DNA from: Aquarana catesbeiana
Lineage: Eukaryota > Chordata > Amphibia > Anura > Ranidae
Direction of reading: 5' to 3'
DNA length: 64,000 bases
Assembly: GCF_042186555.1 (NCBI RefSeq)
Contig: NC_133326.1
Coordinates: 592,689,790-592,753,789 of the forward strand
Shown: positions 33,187 through 43,424 of the stretch, in pieces
Layout of the letters: each line of letters opens with the position of its first letter
Numbering within the stretch: position 1 is the stretch's first letter
Position numbers and translations under genes: made by a program
Notes under the pieces: model-generated
Database searches by the model: none
The model's input: the letters and a program-made list of their open reading frames with translations, nothing else
What the model was told of the DNA's origin: nothing

Positions 33187-34162
33187 CCACTTCAGCCCCG
33201 AAGATTTTACCCCCTTCCTGACCAGAGCACTTTTTGCGATTCGGCACTGCGTCGCTTTAACTGACAATTGCGCGGTCGTGCGATGTTGTACCCAAACAAA
33301 ATTGACATCCTTTTTTTCCCACAAATAGAGCTTTCTTTTGGTGGTATTTGATCACCTCTGCGGTTTTTATTTTTTGTGCTATAAACAAAAAAATTGCGAC
33401 AATTTTGAAAAAAAAAACGCATTATTTTTTACTTTTTGTTATAATAAATATCCCCAAAAAATAATGAAAAAAACATTTTTTTCCCTCAGTTTAGGCCGAT
33501 ACATATTCTTCTATATATTTTTGGTAAAAAAAAATCACAATAAGCGTTTATTGATTGGTTTGCACAAAAGTTATAGCGTTTACAAAATAGGGGATAGTTT
33601 TATGGCATTTTTATTAATAATTTTTTTTTTACTAGTAATGGCGGCAATCATCGATTTTTATTGTGGCTGCGACATTATGGCGGACAAATCGGACACTTTT
33701 GACACATATTTGGGACCATTGTCATTTATACAGCAATCAGTGCTATAAAAATGCACTGATTCCTGTGTAAATGACACTGGCAGTTAAGGGGTTAACCACT
33801 AGGGGGAGGGGAGGGGTTAAGTCAGTACTAGGGAGTATTTCTAACTGTGGGGGGGATGGGCTGTGTGTGACACGTCACTGATCTCTGCTCCCGATGACAG
33901 GGAGCAGAGATCAGTGACACTGTCACTAGGCAGAACGGGGAGATGCTTGTTTATATCAGTATCTCCCCGTTCGTCCTCTTCGTGAGGCGATCGCGGGTAT
34001 CCCCGCAGCGATCGAGTACATGGGACCCGCAAGCTGACTCACGGAGGTCCCGGCGCACACGCAATGGCACGGCGGGAAATTCAATGGGACTTACAGGTAT
34101 GCCCATTTGCCCACCCGTGCCATTCTGCCGACGTACATCGGCGTGGGCCGGTCGGGAAGTGG
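33187..34162. mobile_element. piggyBac-like MITE in the hAT element
   Basis: Flanked by TTAA at 33183-33186 and 34163-34166, with short inverted ends CCACTTC on the left and, reversed, CCACTTCCCGACC on the right. No protein is coded. A fragment with the same left part (AGTGACAATTGTGTGGTCATGC and neighbours) lies at about 45930-46330. The TTAA targets and CC ends fit piggyBac-type mobilisation. Confidence 0.65.
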
Positions 34163-34264
34163 TTAAGCAGCAGCTTACCATAATAATATTGGTCTTTGTA
34201 TCTCTTACTTCCAGGAGCGCCAAGTATTGTATATAGAATTTTGGATTGTTTTATCCTCCTTGTT

Positions 34265-34495
34265 GGGGGGTGTATAAAAATAAAGGGGCGCTTAGTAATA
34301 AGTAATAAATTAACAGTGATCAATAATACATAATCGTTGTGAACAATACTGAACAGATATCAACATGAAATAAATACACATTATATTTATTTCATGTTGA
34401 TATCTGTTCAGTATTGTTCACAACGATTATGTATTATTGATCACTGTTAATTTATTATTTATTACTAAGCGCCCCCTTATTTTTATACACCCCCC
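34265..34495. repeat. Near-perfect inverted repeat, ~112-base arms
   Basis: The left arm 34265-34376 (from GGGGTGTATAAAAATAA) is repeated almost base for base as its complement at 34384-34495 (to TTTTTATACACCCCC), with a loop of about seven bases. A/T-rich, so cruciform extrusion is easy. Differences between the arms are very few, which suggests a recent origin or ongoing correction. Confidence 0.9.
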
Positions 34496-35606
34496 CACTA
34501 GCTCAAAGCTTGCTCACTAAGCAGTTTGAGGGGAGCAGCTATTTTGTACATTTCACCCATAGCGCGGAGTTCTTACCTTTTCATTATCCTCCTTGTTAGT
34601 GTATGTTATGTGTGACCCAAGACAATTTATCCAATCTCACCCAGGAAGGTCAAAAGGCTTAGGCTCGTTTTTGTAGCTGGTCTTGACTGCATTGTTTATA
34701 TGCTTACCTACATAGAGGCTTAATATTATAGTATCTTGATCCTTTTTAAATGCCCAGGCCCACCATCAGGAATAACCCGTTACAGATGCTAAAAGAAAGA
34801 TATAGGAGCTTGTTGGATTCAATACAGCGACCCCCGGGTTCACCCTGCTCGCAAGGAGAGTACCAGAAGACACTGTCAGACACAGATGGATGGATGGATG
34901 AAGCAAAAGGAGAGCCAGATAGCGAGCCGAGGTCAGGGCGGGCAGCAGACAACGTAATCAGGAGAACTAGCCGAGTTGGTACATAAGGGATCAGTTCATG
35001 AGAAGTCCATTTAAGCAGGTTACAGGAAGGGTGCTCAGGAATAAGTGTTGCTCAAGCAAGTGGAACAACAGGTGCCAGCGGACCTACAGCAGTAAAGGTA
35101 AGACACAGATCAGCTCCGCAGCTGATCTGTGACATAGGGGGTAAGGGGTTTTATACTGTACTAGTCGAAGGGACTCATTGAGTGCTAAAAGTCCACGCAT
35201 TAGGGGGCGCAAATTACTTGCCTTGCCCTGGGCGCTGACAACCCACGCTATGCCACGGGATCCTTCTATACTGATCGTGCTCCATGATTTTGAGGTCCGA
35301 ACACCGCTTCCTCAGTTGATCCTTGGATCGTCGTACCCCAAAATTCTTCTGCAGACTCTTCACAACTTTCACCATGATCTTGGCCTTTCTGACATTGGGG
35401 TTGGGGTAAGGTCCATACTTCCCATCATAGTGGCCCTCTTCAGTATGTCGACCATCTCCACCATCTCAACAAAGGACATATTTGATGCCTTAAATCTTCT
35501 CCTCCAGGATCGTGACGTTTCTGGCTCCGGGCTTTCCTGCTCCTCCTCCTCTTTGCATGCATCTGCTCTGTCTCCGCCATGTGCTCTTCCCCACTGCGCC
35601 GAATGA

Positions 35607-35757
35607 GAAGGGGCGGGGAATAGACTAGAAAGAACGTCAGGGACAGGCGGAGTTTCACGCATGCGCAGTGTATATAAAGCGTAACACGCGTGCGTAGTAC
35701 ATACGATCTGTGAGTGGAGGAAGGAGTATAGGAAGCGCCGATCATGATAACAAAGGT
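35607..35757. promoter_or_regulatory. Shared divergent promoter, Harbinger copy 2
   Basis: Lies between the Myb-like gene (minus) and the MADF-like gene (plus). Contains a CGCATGCGCAGT motif close to an NRF1 site and, directly after, TATATAAA at 35671-35678. A non-coding first exon ends with AAAG and a GTAGC donor near 35755. The same layout is found in copy 3. Confidence 0.55.
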
Positions 35758-35859
35758 AGCATTTAAACTTGGGCCTATACTGCTTAGAGATTGAGGCCTA
35801 TATTGGGACAAGATTAGGAGACTTTAGCCTGACATTAGAGTTTGTCTTGTGCATTGCAG

Positions 35860-37094
35860 ATAAAAAGGATGGCTTCAATGGCCACAATTTCCTCCCCCTG
35901 TTCATAGACAAGTACAGTGAGCTGCCCTGTCTGTGGCAGGTCAAACACCCGCATTATAATCATAAACAAAAGAGGCAGGCAGCGCTGGAGAAACTGCTGG
36001 AGTTGGTGAAGCTGGTGGTCCCCACAACAATCATCCCCTATTTAAAAGCCAAAATTGGTGGCCTGAGGAACACTTATCTTAGGGAGCACAAGAAGGTCCA
36101 GGATTTCCAGAGATCAGGAGCTGCAGTAGATGACGTTTTTGTCCCCAGGCTCTGGTACTATGAGAGACTGCGATTTCTGTCAGACCAGACTGAAGTCAGG
36201 ATATTCCTCTCAACCCTACCTTCCACTCTTCCTTCCACCATATTTTCCACCCCAGCTGAGGCTTCCGATGTCCAACCTGGGACTTCCAGCCAGGAAGAAG
36301 TGGAGGAGCCCAGCTTGAGCCAGGTATAACATTGTTCTACAGATTTCTGGTCAATAAATGAATGATGTTTCCTAGATGTTATTATTGATCACTAATTGCT
36401 GCTTAAATAAAGGCGTTTACATATCAATAGAAAGTAGTGGGCAAAAATAATTGGGACAAGAATAAAAAATGCTGGGCTCAGAATGATAGTCTTTTATTTT
36501 TCTTAACATTCAATTTGCAACAGTCATGAGCTGAAAATTGTGTGTGATTGATGAAGAAAAAACTAAAACTATGTCCCTTTTTCATACACAGGAAGACCTC
36601 AGCCAGGAGGGGGCTGTGGAATGTGGCAGCCAGGAGGAGGCAGGGGTTAGTGGCAGCCAGGAGGAGGTGGGGGTAAGTGGCAGCCAGGAGGTGGTCAGGG
36701 TTAGTGGCAGCCAGGAGGTGGCCGGGCCCAGTAGGAGCCTCACAGAATCGCAGGTTTCTCCCCTCCGCCTTCAAACAAAAGACTCAGGAAGGGGAGTAAC
36801 GTGGAGGATTCAGCACTCAGACTAATTCAGGAGGCTGCTGCGTCCCTCAGAGCCACCCCCACTCATGAAAAGGCCTTTGCCTGCATGGCTGCCACCAAAC
36901 TGCAGGAAATGCAGAAGGGTCAACGCCTCATGTGTGAGGACATCTTTTATGAAACATTAACTAAGGGAATGAGGGGCGAAATCACACCCAATACCCACAT
37001 GTGTGAGTTACATCATCCTCCTCCTCTTCCTGCTACACCTCCACTACCACAAACACAGCGTGGAAGGAAGAGTGGAAGGAAGACAAGAAAGTGA
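35860..37094 (+). pseudogene. MADF-like gene of Harbinger copy 2
   Basis: Exon 2 starts after the AG at 35858-35859 and encodes an MADF-like domain: FIDKYSELPCLWQVKHPHY, then RQAALEKLLELVK, GGLRNTYLREHKKV and VPRLWYYERL. MADF is a Myb/SANT-related DNA-binding domain. The coding frame does not keep the start used in copy 3. Exon 2 ends at a CAG|GTATAA donor near 36326; exon 3 starts near 36593 and holds four or five tandem copies of a ~30-base unit encoding GSQEEVGVS. A frameshift near 36780-36810 follows and the last frame ends in a basic tail (GRKSGRKTRK). AATAAA at 37345-37350. Broken by the lost start and the frameshift. Confidence 0.8.
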
Positions 37095-37350
37095 TGGCCT
37101 GGGTTCAGTCAGGTCTGACAAAAGATGCAGGCTCTTGTATGACCACAGCCTGGGGACATGTATGTCATCTGCTGCTGTTCATGGTCTCTTGGACTTCTGG
37201 ACCAGATTGTACTCCCTTAGATATGGACTCCTCAGGCCACCAATTTTGCTGTAAAATAGTTGATGTCTGCCCTGGGGGCCAAAGGCTTCGCCAATTTCTG
37301 CTGTCTCCAGTGTTGCCCTCCTCTTTCTTTGGTTAGGACCCCTTAATAAA

Positions 37351-38110
37351 TTTTTGGTTTGTTTAATTATACTCGCCTATGTGTGTTTTCCTTCAAAAAG
37401 GACAGTTTGTTTGTGAGGAAGCAGGTACATTTCAAAAATACAATGTGAAATTAACAAGAGATACCAACACCAAGCAATCTCTTTAAATAATAGATTAAAT
37501 AATACAAGATAATAATGGTGTTGTGGTAACTTGACACACAAAACACACCCAAAACTATTCTGGAGTTAAAAAAAAAAACACAAGATCAGGATTTTATAAA
37601 AAAAAATGTATCTAAAAACATCAAAAACAAATTTTTTTTTCTTTAGATGTGACAAATAAAAATATATTGATGAAATCACGAAAAATAATAAAGAAAGAAG
37701 TTTGTGAGAACTTTTTGTGTGAGTTTGTGTGAATATGAGCAGCAAAACAACTTCATTCTTCTAGCATTATAAAGAAGAAGAGAGTGCGCTGCATTAAACA
37801 ATTTAAAACATTGCAGTGTGACGAAAGTGCCATATGCATTACGAACGCTAATTTTACCAGACCGAGCAGTTCCGTCTCGGAATTTACTCTGAGCATGCGT
37901 GGCACTTTGTGCGTTGGAATTGGCCACACACGGTCAGAATTGACGCGATCAGATTTTGTTGTCGGAAAATTTTATAGCCTGCTCTCAAAATTTGTGTGTC
38001 AGAAATTCCGATGGAAAAAGTCCGATGGAGCCCACACACGGTCAGAATTTCTGACAACAAGCTCCGATCACACATTTTCCTTCGGAAAATCCGACCATGT
38101 GTACAGGGCA
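37351..38110 (+). repeat. 3' subterminal region of Harbinger copy 2
   Basis: Non-coding. The last ~200 bases carry repeated ACACACGGTCAGAATT and TTGTCGGAAAATTTTAT motifs in both orientations and end in CATGTGTACAGGGCA. The same motifs end copy 3 and the MITE at 61606-62030. Clusters like this are often transposase binding sites in Harbinger elements; this is inference. Confidence 0.7.
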
Positions 38111-39224
38111 TATTTCTGTCCTCTGTTAGCCATGAGGGTGCTTCCTGTGATGTGTCATGAGGATAAACATAACAGTTTTGGTTACTGAAGCCCCTGATTC
38201 CTTTGTGAAGACTGAGGAGAAGAAAAGTTACCTTCGCCATCTCCCCATCCTTTGTAACCAGATCTCCTTCCTTATTCTTTATGGGGCCAATATGGTCTGT
38301 CCTCCCTTTTTTACTGTTTATATACTTAAATCATTTCTTGGGATTTTATCTTATGTAATTGTACCCTTACATTTCTTGTTGCATTCTTTGTAAAGTCTCA
38401 ATGCTGATGATGATTCCTCAGCCTTGTATTTTTCGAAGGCCTTATCCTTTGCTTTTATATGCATTTTTACATTGGAGTTAAGCCATCCAGGATTTTTGTT
38501 CGCTCTTTTAAATTTGTTTCCCAATGGGATGCACTGGCTCATGCCCTTATTTAATATGCTCTTAAAGCAAACCCATCTTTTCTCCGTGTTCTTCGTTCCT
38601 AAAATTCTATCCCAATTTATTTCTTCTAGCAAGGTTCGTAGCTTAGGGAAGCTGGCTCTTTTGAAATTCAGTGTCTTTGTATTCCCCTTCTGTTTCCTAT
38701 TTGTGTGATTTATATTGAAACGAATTGACCTGTAATCACTGTTTCCTAAATTGCCCCTTATTTCCACATCAGTGATTAGGTCTGTATTGTTGCTAATCAG
38801 TAGGTCTAGTAAAGCTTTGTGTCTAGTTGGTGTGTCTACCATCGACCCATGAAATTGTTCTGCAAGACATTTAGGAACTGGCGAGCCATAGACGAATGTG
38901 TGGTTCCTTCCGCCCAGTCTATGTCTGGATAATTAAAATCCCCCATTATGATAACACTTCCCATCCTTGCTGCTAATTCAAATTATGTTAGAAGGTCCGT
39001 CCCCCCCTTCTTCCTCAGGTTAGGGGGCCTATAGCATACTCCTAGTATTATTTTCTCCTTAGTTTCATCCCTTTGGAGCTCTACCCGTAAGGATTCCACC
39101 TCCTCCCTAGCTCCCTTAGTGATGTCATCTCTCACATACACTGTACATTATTCTTGATATACAGACATACCCCTCCCCCTTTTTTACCCTCTCTATCCCT
39201 GTGATAAAGGGAATACCCTTGAAT
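38111..39224 (-). pseudogene. CR1 endonuclease, C-terminal part
   Basis: Minus strand. Encodes the end of the CR1 endonuclease: a GDFNYPDIDWAEG motif near 38930 (catalytic Asp and Asn), LLDLLISNNTDLI and the GNSDYRSI segment, where the usual SDH is altered. Frameshifts are present near 38845 and 39030-39150. It continues across the 39225-40287 insertion into the N-terminal part of the endonuclease. Confidence 0.82.
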
Positions 39225-40287
39225 GTAAAAAACGGTGTTCAAGTGCCGCCCAACAAGGCATCAAAAATGACCCCCCACTGCGCTTACTTACTGCGATACT
39301 AATGAATGGTGAAAGTAACAGCTGCCAACTAGTGTAAAAATAATTTAAATAAAGTGAACAATCTTCAATAGAAGTAGTGGCGCTAAATCGCAAATACAAA
39401 AAAGTGAAAGTGGATCTATAAACAGAGAAGTGTTAATCTTCTCTTTGCTAATAGAAAAAAATGAATATAAATAATGGCAATCAGATAAACCCTCCCCTTT
39501 GCAGGTGGGGATCACAGTAATCACACAGTGACATAAAGATGAACAATTAAACATATGGATAGTGACTGACAATAGTTCATGAAAAATCAGTGAGTAAAAT
39601 GTAACGAAAAAAAGCTGAACACAAAATGGATAAAATCAAGTCCATGCAGAGTAATTAGTGCCAGTAAAGTGGATGAAAAAACTTTTCATGCAATAAATTA
39701 TCTTCCACCACACCATCCGTGATCCACTCTTATGGAGCCGCACTCACCAGAAAGATATGCCTCGCACTCTCATGCTCGGCCAATACGCAGAAATATAGCC
39801 CCCCCCAGGGACTAATCAAAGACAATGAGACTGTATTGCAGCAGAAGGTGTCCTTCAGTCAGCAGCGCGCCATCATAACCACATGAAAGAAATGATAATG
39901 CCTCCCATAGTGTAATAACGTATAAACATTTATTAAAGGACTGCTAACAAATCCTCAATCATTGTACTCACATAAATAAATAAAAATCAAGCATGAACGA
40001 GTAATGTTGCAACTGTGGTGTTGAATAATGGTCACGGCGGACCCGGGATGCAGTGTTAACCTCACCCTTGTCCCCTCGTTGGATCCTCAGCACGGCAACC
40101 TATCATCCAAGATTTACTTGTGACATGTTGCGCTGAGCTGGTTGTGTAATCCGTGGGTCGGCGGCTATCTCCTCATGCTGCTGAGGATCCATATGGATCC
40201 ATATGTTTAATTGTTCATCTTTATGTCACTGTGTGATTACTGTGATCCCCACCTGCAAAGGTGAACCAAGATTGTTCACTTTATTTA
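39225..40287. mobile_element. Unclassified 1.06-kb insertion with an internal inversion
   Basis: Flanked by a 13-bp duplication, AATACCCTTGAAT (39212-39224 and 40288-40300), in the CR1 endonuclease. Its right end repeats internal parts in reverse: ATTTAAATAAAGTGAACAAT at 39343 and its complement before 40290, and GTGGGGATCACAGTAATCAC at 39505 with its complement near 40230. About 125 bases between these are absent from the inverted copy. Long duplication plus an inverted end suggests target-primed retrotransposition with twin priming, or a Penelope-like end structure. No coding frame. Confidence 0.65.
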
Positions 40288-41525
40288 AATACCCTTGAAT
40301 GGTTGCCAGCCAATCATGAGAGCTGTTGAACCAAGTCTCTGAAATTCCAACAAAATCAAAATCCTCCTCGTACAACAGTACCTCTAGTTCTCTCATATTG
40401 TCCGCCAGGCTCCTGACATTGGTGAACATGCCACGTAATTTAGACTGGTTGCATCTTGTCCTCTTATTGGGTGTTCCCAGAATGCAAATAGGACTTGTCA
40501 CTATACTTACCTTGGGTTTGTGTACTTTAGTCAACCTACCACTAATGCCCCCAATACTACCCTCTGGAATATGTTCCACGCTGACTATCTCTACCTCTGA
40601 ACCCTCCCCCCGTCGCCTAGTTTAAAAGCCCCTCTAACTTTTTGTTCATCTTCACTTCCAGCAAATCTCCACCATCCTCATTTAGGTGCAGCCTGTCTCT
40701 TCTATAGAAATGGTGACCGACTAAGAAGGTAGTCCTGTTCTCCAGGAACCCAAACCCCGCCTTACTACACCAGCTTCTCAGTCACTTGTTTACTTCCCTA
40801 ATATCCCTCTGCCTTTCTGGTGTAGCTCGATGTCCTGAGAATATTACCTTGGAGGTCCTTTTCCTCAATTTAGCTCCTAAGTCCCTAAAGTCATTCTTTA
40901 GGACACTCCATCTGCCTCTGACTTTGTCATTGGTACCAATGTGCACCATGACAGACAGGTCTCAGCCCCTCCAAGTAATCAGATCCATGATGTGCCGAAC
41001 CCGAGCACCCTGTAGATAGCATACATTCAGCTTCAGGTCTTTGTCATAGATTGCCCTCTCTGTCCTTCTAAGAATTGAGTCCCCTACCACCAGAATCTGT
41101 CTTTCCTTTCCCTTCATTTCCCCCCACTCTCACTGGAGGAGTTCTTCCCATGGCAGCTAGGGAAGTCCCTCAGCTCCAGCAGTGCTGGTCCCTGACTGGT
41201 CTCACTAATGTCACTCAATGGAGTGTACTTATTGGGATGTTCAAGCCCAGGATCGGCCTCCCTGGCCCTTTCCCCTCTATCCTTCCTGACTGTCACCCAT
41301 CTACTCTTTTCTAGTGCCTGCACCTCTTTGTCTCCAACCGCCTCTGTGCTGGCCCCTGCTGACACCTGCCGGGTACGTTTCCAGCTTTCCTTTAGCATGG
41401 AGGGACTTCTCAGTCCTGACAGTTGTTTCCCTAGATCCAGAACCTGGGCATCTCTACACCCGCCAGGCATTGTACCTACTAATTTAATGAGTATTGGGGA
41501 TTATACCCTGTCCAAATGTAACTAA
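40288..41525 (-). pseudogene. CR1 ORF1 (esterase-like) and start of ORF2
   Basis: Minus strand. ORF1 shows an SGNH/GDSL-esterase-like domain: a VGDSIL block (41073-41090, Ser), a GTND block (near 40926-40940) and DRLHLN (near 40680-40697, Asp and His), the usual catalytic set for CR1 ORF1 proteins. Upstream is a charged segment ending near 41470. Frameshifts lie between the blocks. ORF2 begins after 40620 and shows the start of the endonuclease: GMFTNVRSLADNM and FVGISETWFNSS (catalytic Asn and Glu). This is close to the 5' end of the element. Confidence 0.8.
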
Positions 41526-42269
41526 CAACTAACGTGCACTAGCGCACTGATATATACTGCGTTAAATGGCGCGTAACACATTGAAATATATTGCACTAAA
41601 CATGCATTAACATACAGAAATAAACTGCTTTAAACATGCAGTAATACACTGATATATATTGCAGCAAACGTAAATGAATGCAAAGAAATATACTGCGTTA
41701 AACGTACAGTAAAAAACTGAAATATACTGCGTTAAATGTGCAGTAACACACAAAAATATGCTGCTTTAAACATGCAATAACACACTGAAATATATTGCGT
41801 TAAATGTGCAGTAATGCACAGAAATACACTGCATTAAACATGCAGTAACGCACAGAAATATACTGCATTAAATGTGCACTAAAGCACTGAAATATACTGC
41901 CTTAAAGGGCACGTAACGCACTAAAATATACTGCATTAAATGTGCACTAACACACTGAAATATACTGCGTTAAATGACATGTAACGCACTGAAATATACT
42001 GCATTAAATGGCACGTAATGCACTGAATTTTACTGCATTAAATGTGCATTAATGCACAGAAATATACTCAGTTAAATGTGCAGTAACGCACATAAATATA
42101 CTGGGTTAAATGTGCAGTAATGCACTGAAATATACTGCTTTAAACATGCAGTTATTCACAGAAATATACTGCGGTAAATGTGCATTAATGCACTGAAATA
42201 TACTGCGTTAAACATAAAGTAACGCACTGAAATATACTACGTTAAACGTGCAGTAATGCACTGAAATAT
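41526..42269. repeat. 34-bp tandem array, ~22 copies
   Basis: Each unit reads about GAAATATACTGCGTTAAATG followed by TGCAGTAATGCACT, with a spacing of 34 bases (counted over three successive units near 41550). Units differ at several sites. The array directly adjoins the 5' side of the CR1 element. No coding content. Confidence 0.88.
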
Positions 42270-43050
42270 ACAGTGCCTTGAAAAAGTATACATACCCCTT
42301 GAAAAATTCCATATTCTGTCATGTAATACAGCATACACACGGTCAGACTTTCCGACCAGACTGGTCCTACGGACTTTCCAACAGACTTTCAACGGACTTT
42401 CAACGGACTTCCGATGGACTTTTTAACGAACGGACTTGCCTACACACGATCACACCAAAGTCTGACGGATTTGTACGTGATGATGTACACCGGACTAAAA
42501 TAAGGAAGTTGATAGCCAGTAGCCAATAGCTGCCCTAGCATCAGTTTTTGTCTGTCGGACTAGCATACAGACGGGTGGATTTCTGGGTCCGGCGGAGTTA
42601 CGATGTAAAAATTTGAAGCATGTTCCAAATCTAAAGTCTGTCAGATTTTCGACTGGAAACGTCCGCTGAAGGTCCGATGAAGCCCACAGATGATCGGATT
42701 GTCCGCCGTACTCGGTCCGTCGGACCAGTCCAGTCGAAAAGTCCGCCCGTGTGTACGCGGCTTTACAACCAAAAACATAAATGTATTTTATTGGGATCTT
42801 ATGTGATAGACCAACACAAAGCGGCACATAATTGTGAAGTGGAAGGAAAATAATAAATGGTTTTCAATTTTTTTTACAAATAAATATCTGAAAAGTGTGG
42901 CTTGCATTTGAATTCAGCCCCCCGAGTCAATACTTTGTAGAACCACTTTTCGTTGCAATTACAGCTACAAGTCTTTTGGGGTATGTCTCTACCAGCTTTG
43001 CACATCTGGAGAGTGAAATTTTTGCCCATTCTTCTTTGCAATATACAGTG
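42270..43050. mobile_element. Tc1/mariner-like fragment
   Basis: Starts TACAGTGCCTTGAAAAAGTA, a typical vertebrate Tc1/mariner-like end, and continues after a MITE (42331-42761) with TTTTATTGGGATCTTATGTG and GACCAACACAAAGCGGCACA, text I recognise from Tc1-like repeats of fish and amphibians. Only one end is present; a second TACAGTGGTAACGGAAAGTA end abuts at 43047. No open transposase. Confidence 0.6.
42331..42761. mobile_element. MITE with GTACACACGG-type ends in the Tc1-like fragment
   Basis: About 430 bp starting GCATACACACGGTCAGAC and ending in CCCGTGTGTACGCGGC. It shares the ACACACGGTC end core with the Harbinger elements here but has a different interior, rich in GGACTTTCC/CGGAC repeats. 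The flanks suggest a 3-bp TAA/TTA target. Likely another Harbinger-mobilised family. Confidence 0.65.
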
Positions 43051-43424
43051 GTAACGGAAAGTATTCAGACTCCCTTAAATTTTTCGGTGCAAGAAACTAT
43101 TAGGGACCCCCCTGACCTCCCCTTCGATCCGAGCCCTGGGCTTCCAGGGGCGGATTTTCATAGATACCCTCCCAGAACCCTGCCTCCCTTGTGCCTCCTG
43201 GGGTGCGCATCCAGGACGCTCTGTGACTTCGGACACAGCTGATCACAGATCATGGTAAAAGACCAATCACAGCTTCACTTTATGATATGATCAGCTGATC
43301 ACATGTAAACAGACTTGCCAGTTATTGGCAGTCCTTTCCTCCCACGCTATGTCTGTATGAGGAAAGGAGAGCCGTTAACCAACATGACTGTCCATTGTTT
43401 ACACTGATCATCAGTGCCCTGGTT
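43051..43424. other. Non-coding, second Tc1-like end then unassigned
   Basis: Begins with a Tc1/mariner-like end fragment (to ~43100) and then unassigned sequence. Nothing else recognised. Confidence 0.45.

Larger units (their letters stand above)
32310..35258. mobile_element. Non-autonomous hAT element with 8-bp target duplication
   Basis: Inserted in exon 1 of the copy 2 Myb-like gene. Flanked by GATCCTTC at 32302-32309 and 35259-35266. Terminal inverted repeats are CAGTGGCGTAGCGTGGG and, reversed on the right, CCGTGGCATAGCGTGGG (15 of 17 match). An 8-bp duplication with CAGTGGCG-type ends is typical of hAT. No transposase is visible; the 2.9 kb are filled with other repeats (32510-33115, 33187-34162, 34265-34495) that either entered later or were captured. 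Confidence 0.85.
31332..35606 (-). pseudogene. Myb/SANT-like partner gene of Harbinger copy 2, broken
   Basis: Three exons on the minus strand. Exon 1 is in two parts (35267-35606 and 32284-32309) split by the hAT element; it encodes an acidic N-terminus with SPEPETSRS and a Myb/SANT-like domain (MSFVEMVEMVD, NPNVRKAKIM, RRSKDQLRKRCSDLK). A frameshift separates the first two motifs. Exon 2 (about 31581-31709) encodes EKRLGGHHSSEET and an acidic stretch, but its AG acceptor is not preserved. Exon 3 (31332-31495) encodes a short heptad-like tail ending in a stop. PIF/Harbinger elements use such a Myb-like protein to bind DNA and bring the transposase to the nucleus. Several lesions, so inactive. 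Confidence 0.8.
21582..38110 (+). mobile_element. PIF/Harbinger transposon copy 2, with nested insertions
   Basis: A 16.5-kb block inside the CR1 element. The ends are TGCCCTATACACACGGTC and, reversed on the right, TGCCCTGTACACATGGTC. Flanking triplets are TAA and TAT, close to the 3-bp duplication expected for Harbinger. Removing L1-C (6.2 kb) and the hAT element (2.9 kb) leaves about 7.3 kb with the same three-gene layout as copy 3: transposase, Myb-like gene on the opposite strand, MADF-like gene. All three genes are damaged. It is younger than the CR1 and older than L1-C and the hAT. Confidence 0.88.
12237..41525 (-). mobile_element. CR1-type LINE broken into six pieces by later insertions
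   Basis: Six minus-strand pieces are in the right order for one CR1 element: 40288-41525 (ORF1 esterase and start of the endonuclease), 38111-39224 (rest of endonuclease), 21128-21581 (RT start, with NKSPGPDG), 19593-20280 (later RT), 12880-13097 and 12237-12444 (3' end). Together they give about 3.9 kb, a normal full CR1 length. Every internal gap is an inserted element; four have clear target-site duplications. It ends in an octamer-like tail (TAGTTACATAGTTACATAG, seen on the plus strand), also seen in the second CR1 piece at 47337. It is the oldest layer in this part of the window. Confidence 0.85.

Noticed and set aside
37784..38240. Overlapping frames at the right end of Harbinger copy 2, and similar ones at 56302-56674
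   Set aside because: They follow the repeated CACACGGTC-type subterminal motifs and recur in the non-coding MITE, so they reflect repeats rather than a gene.
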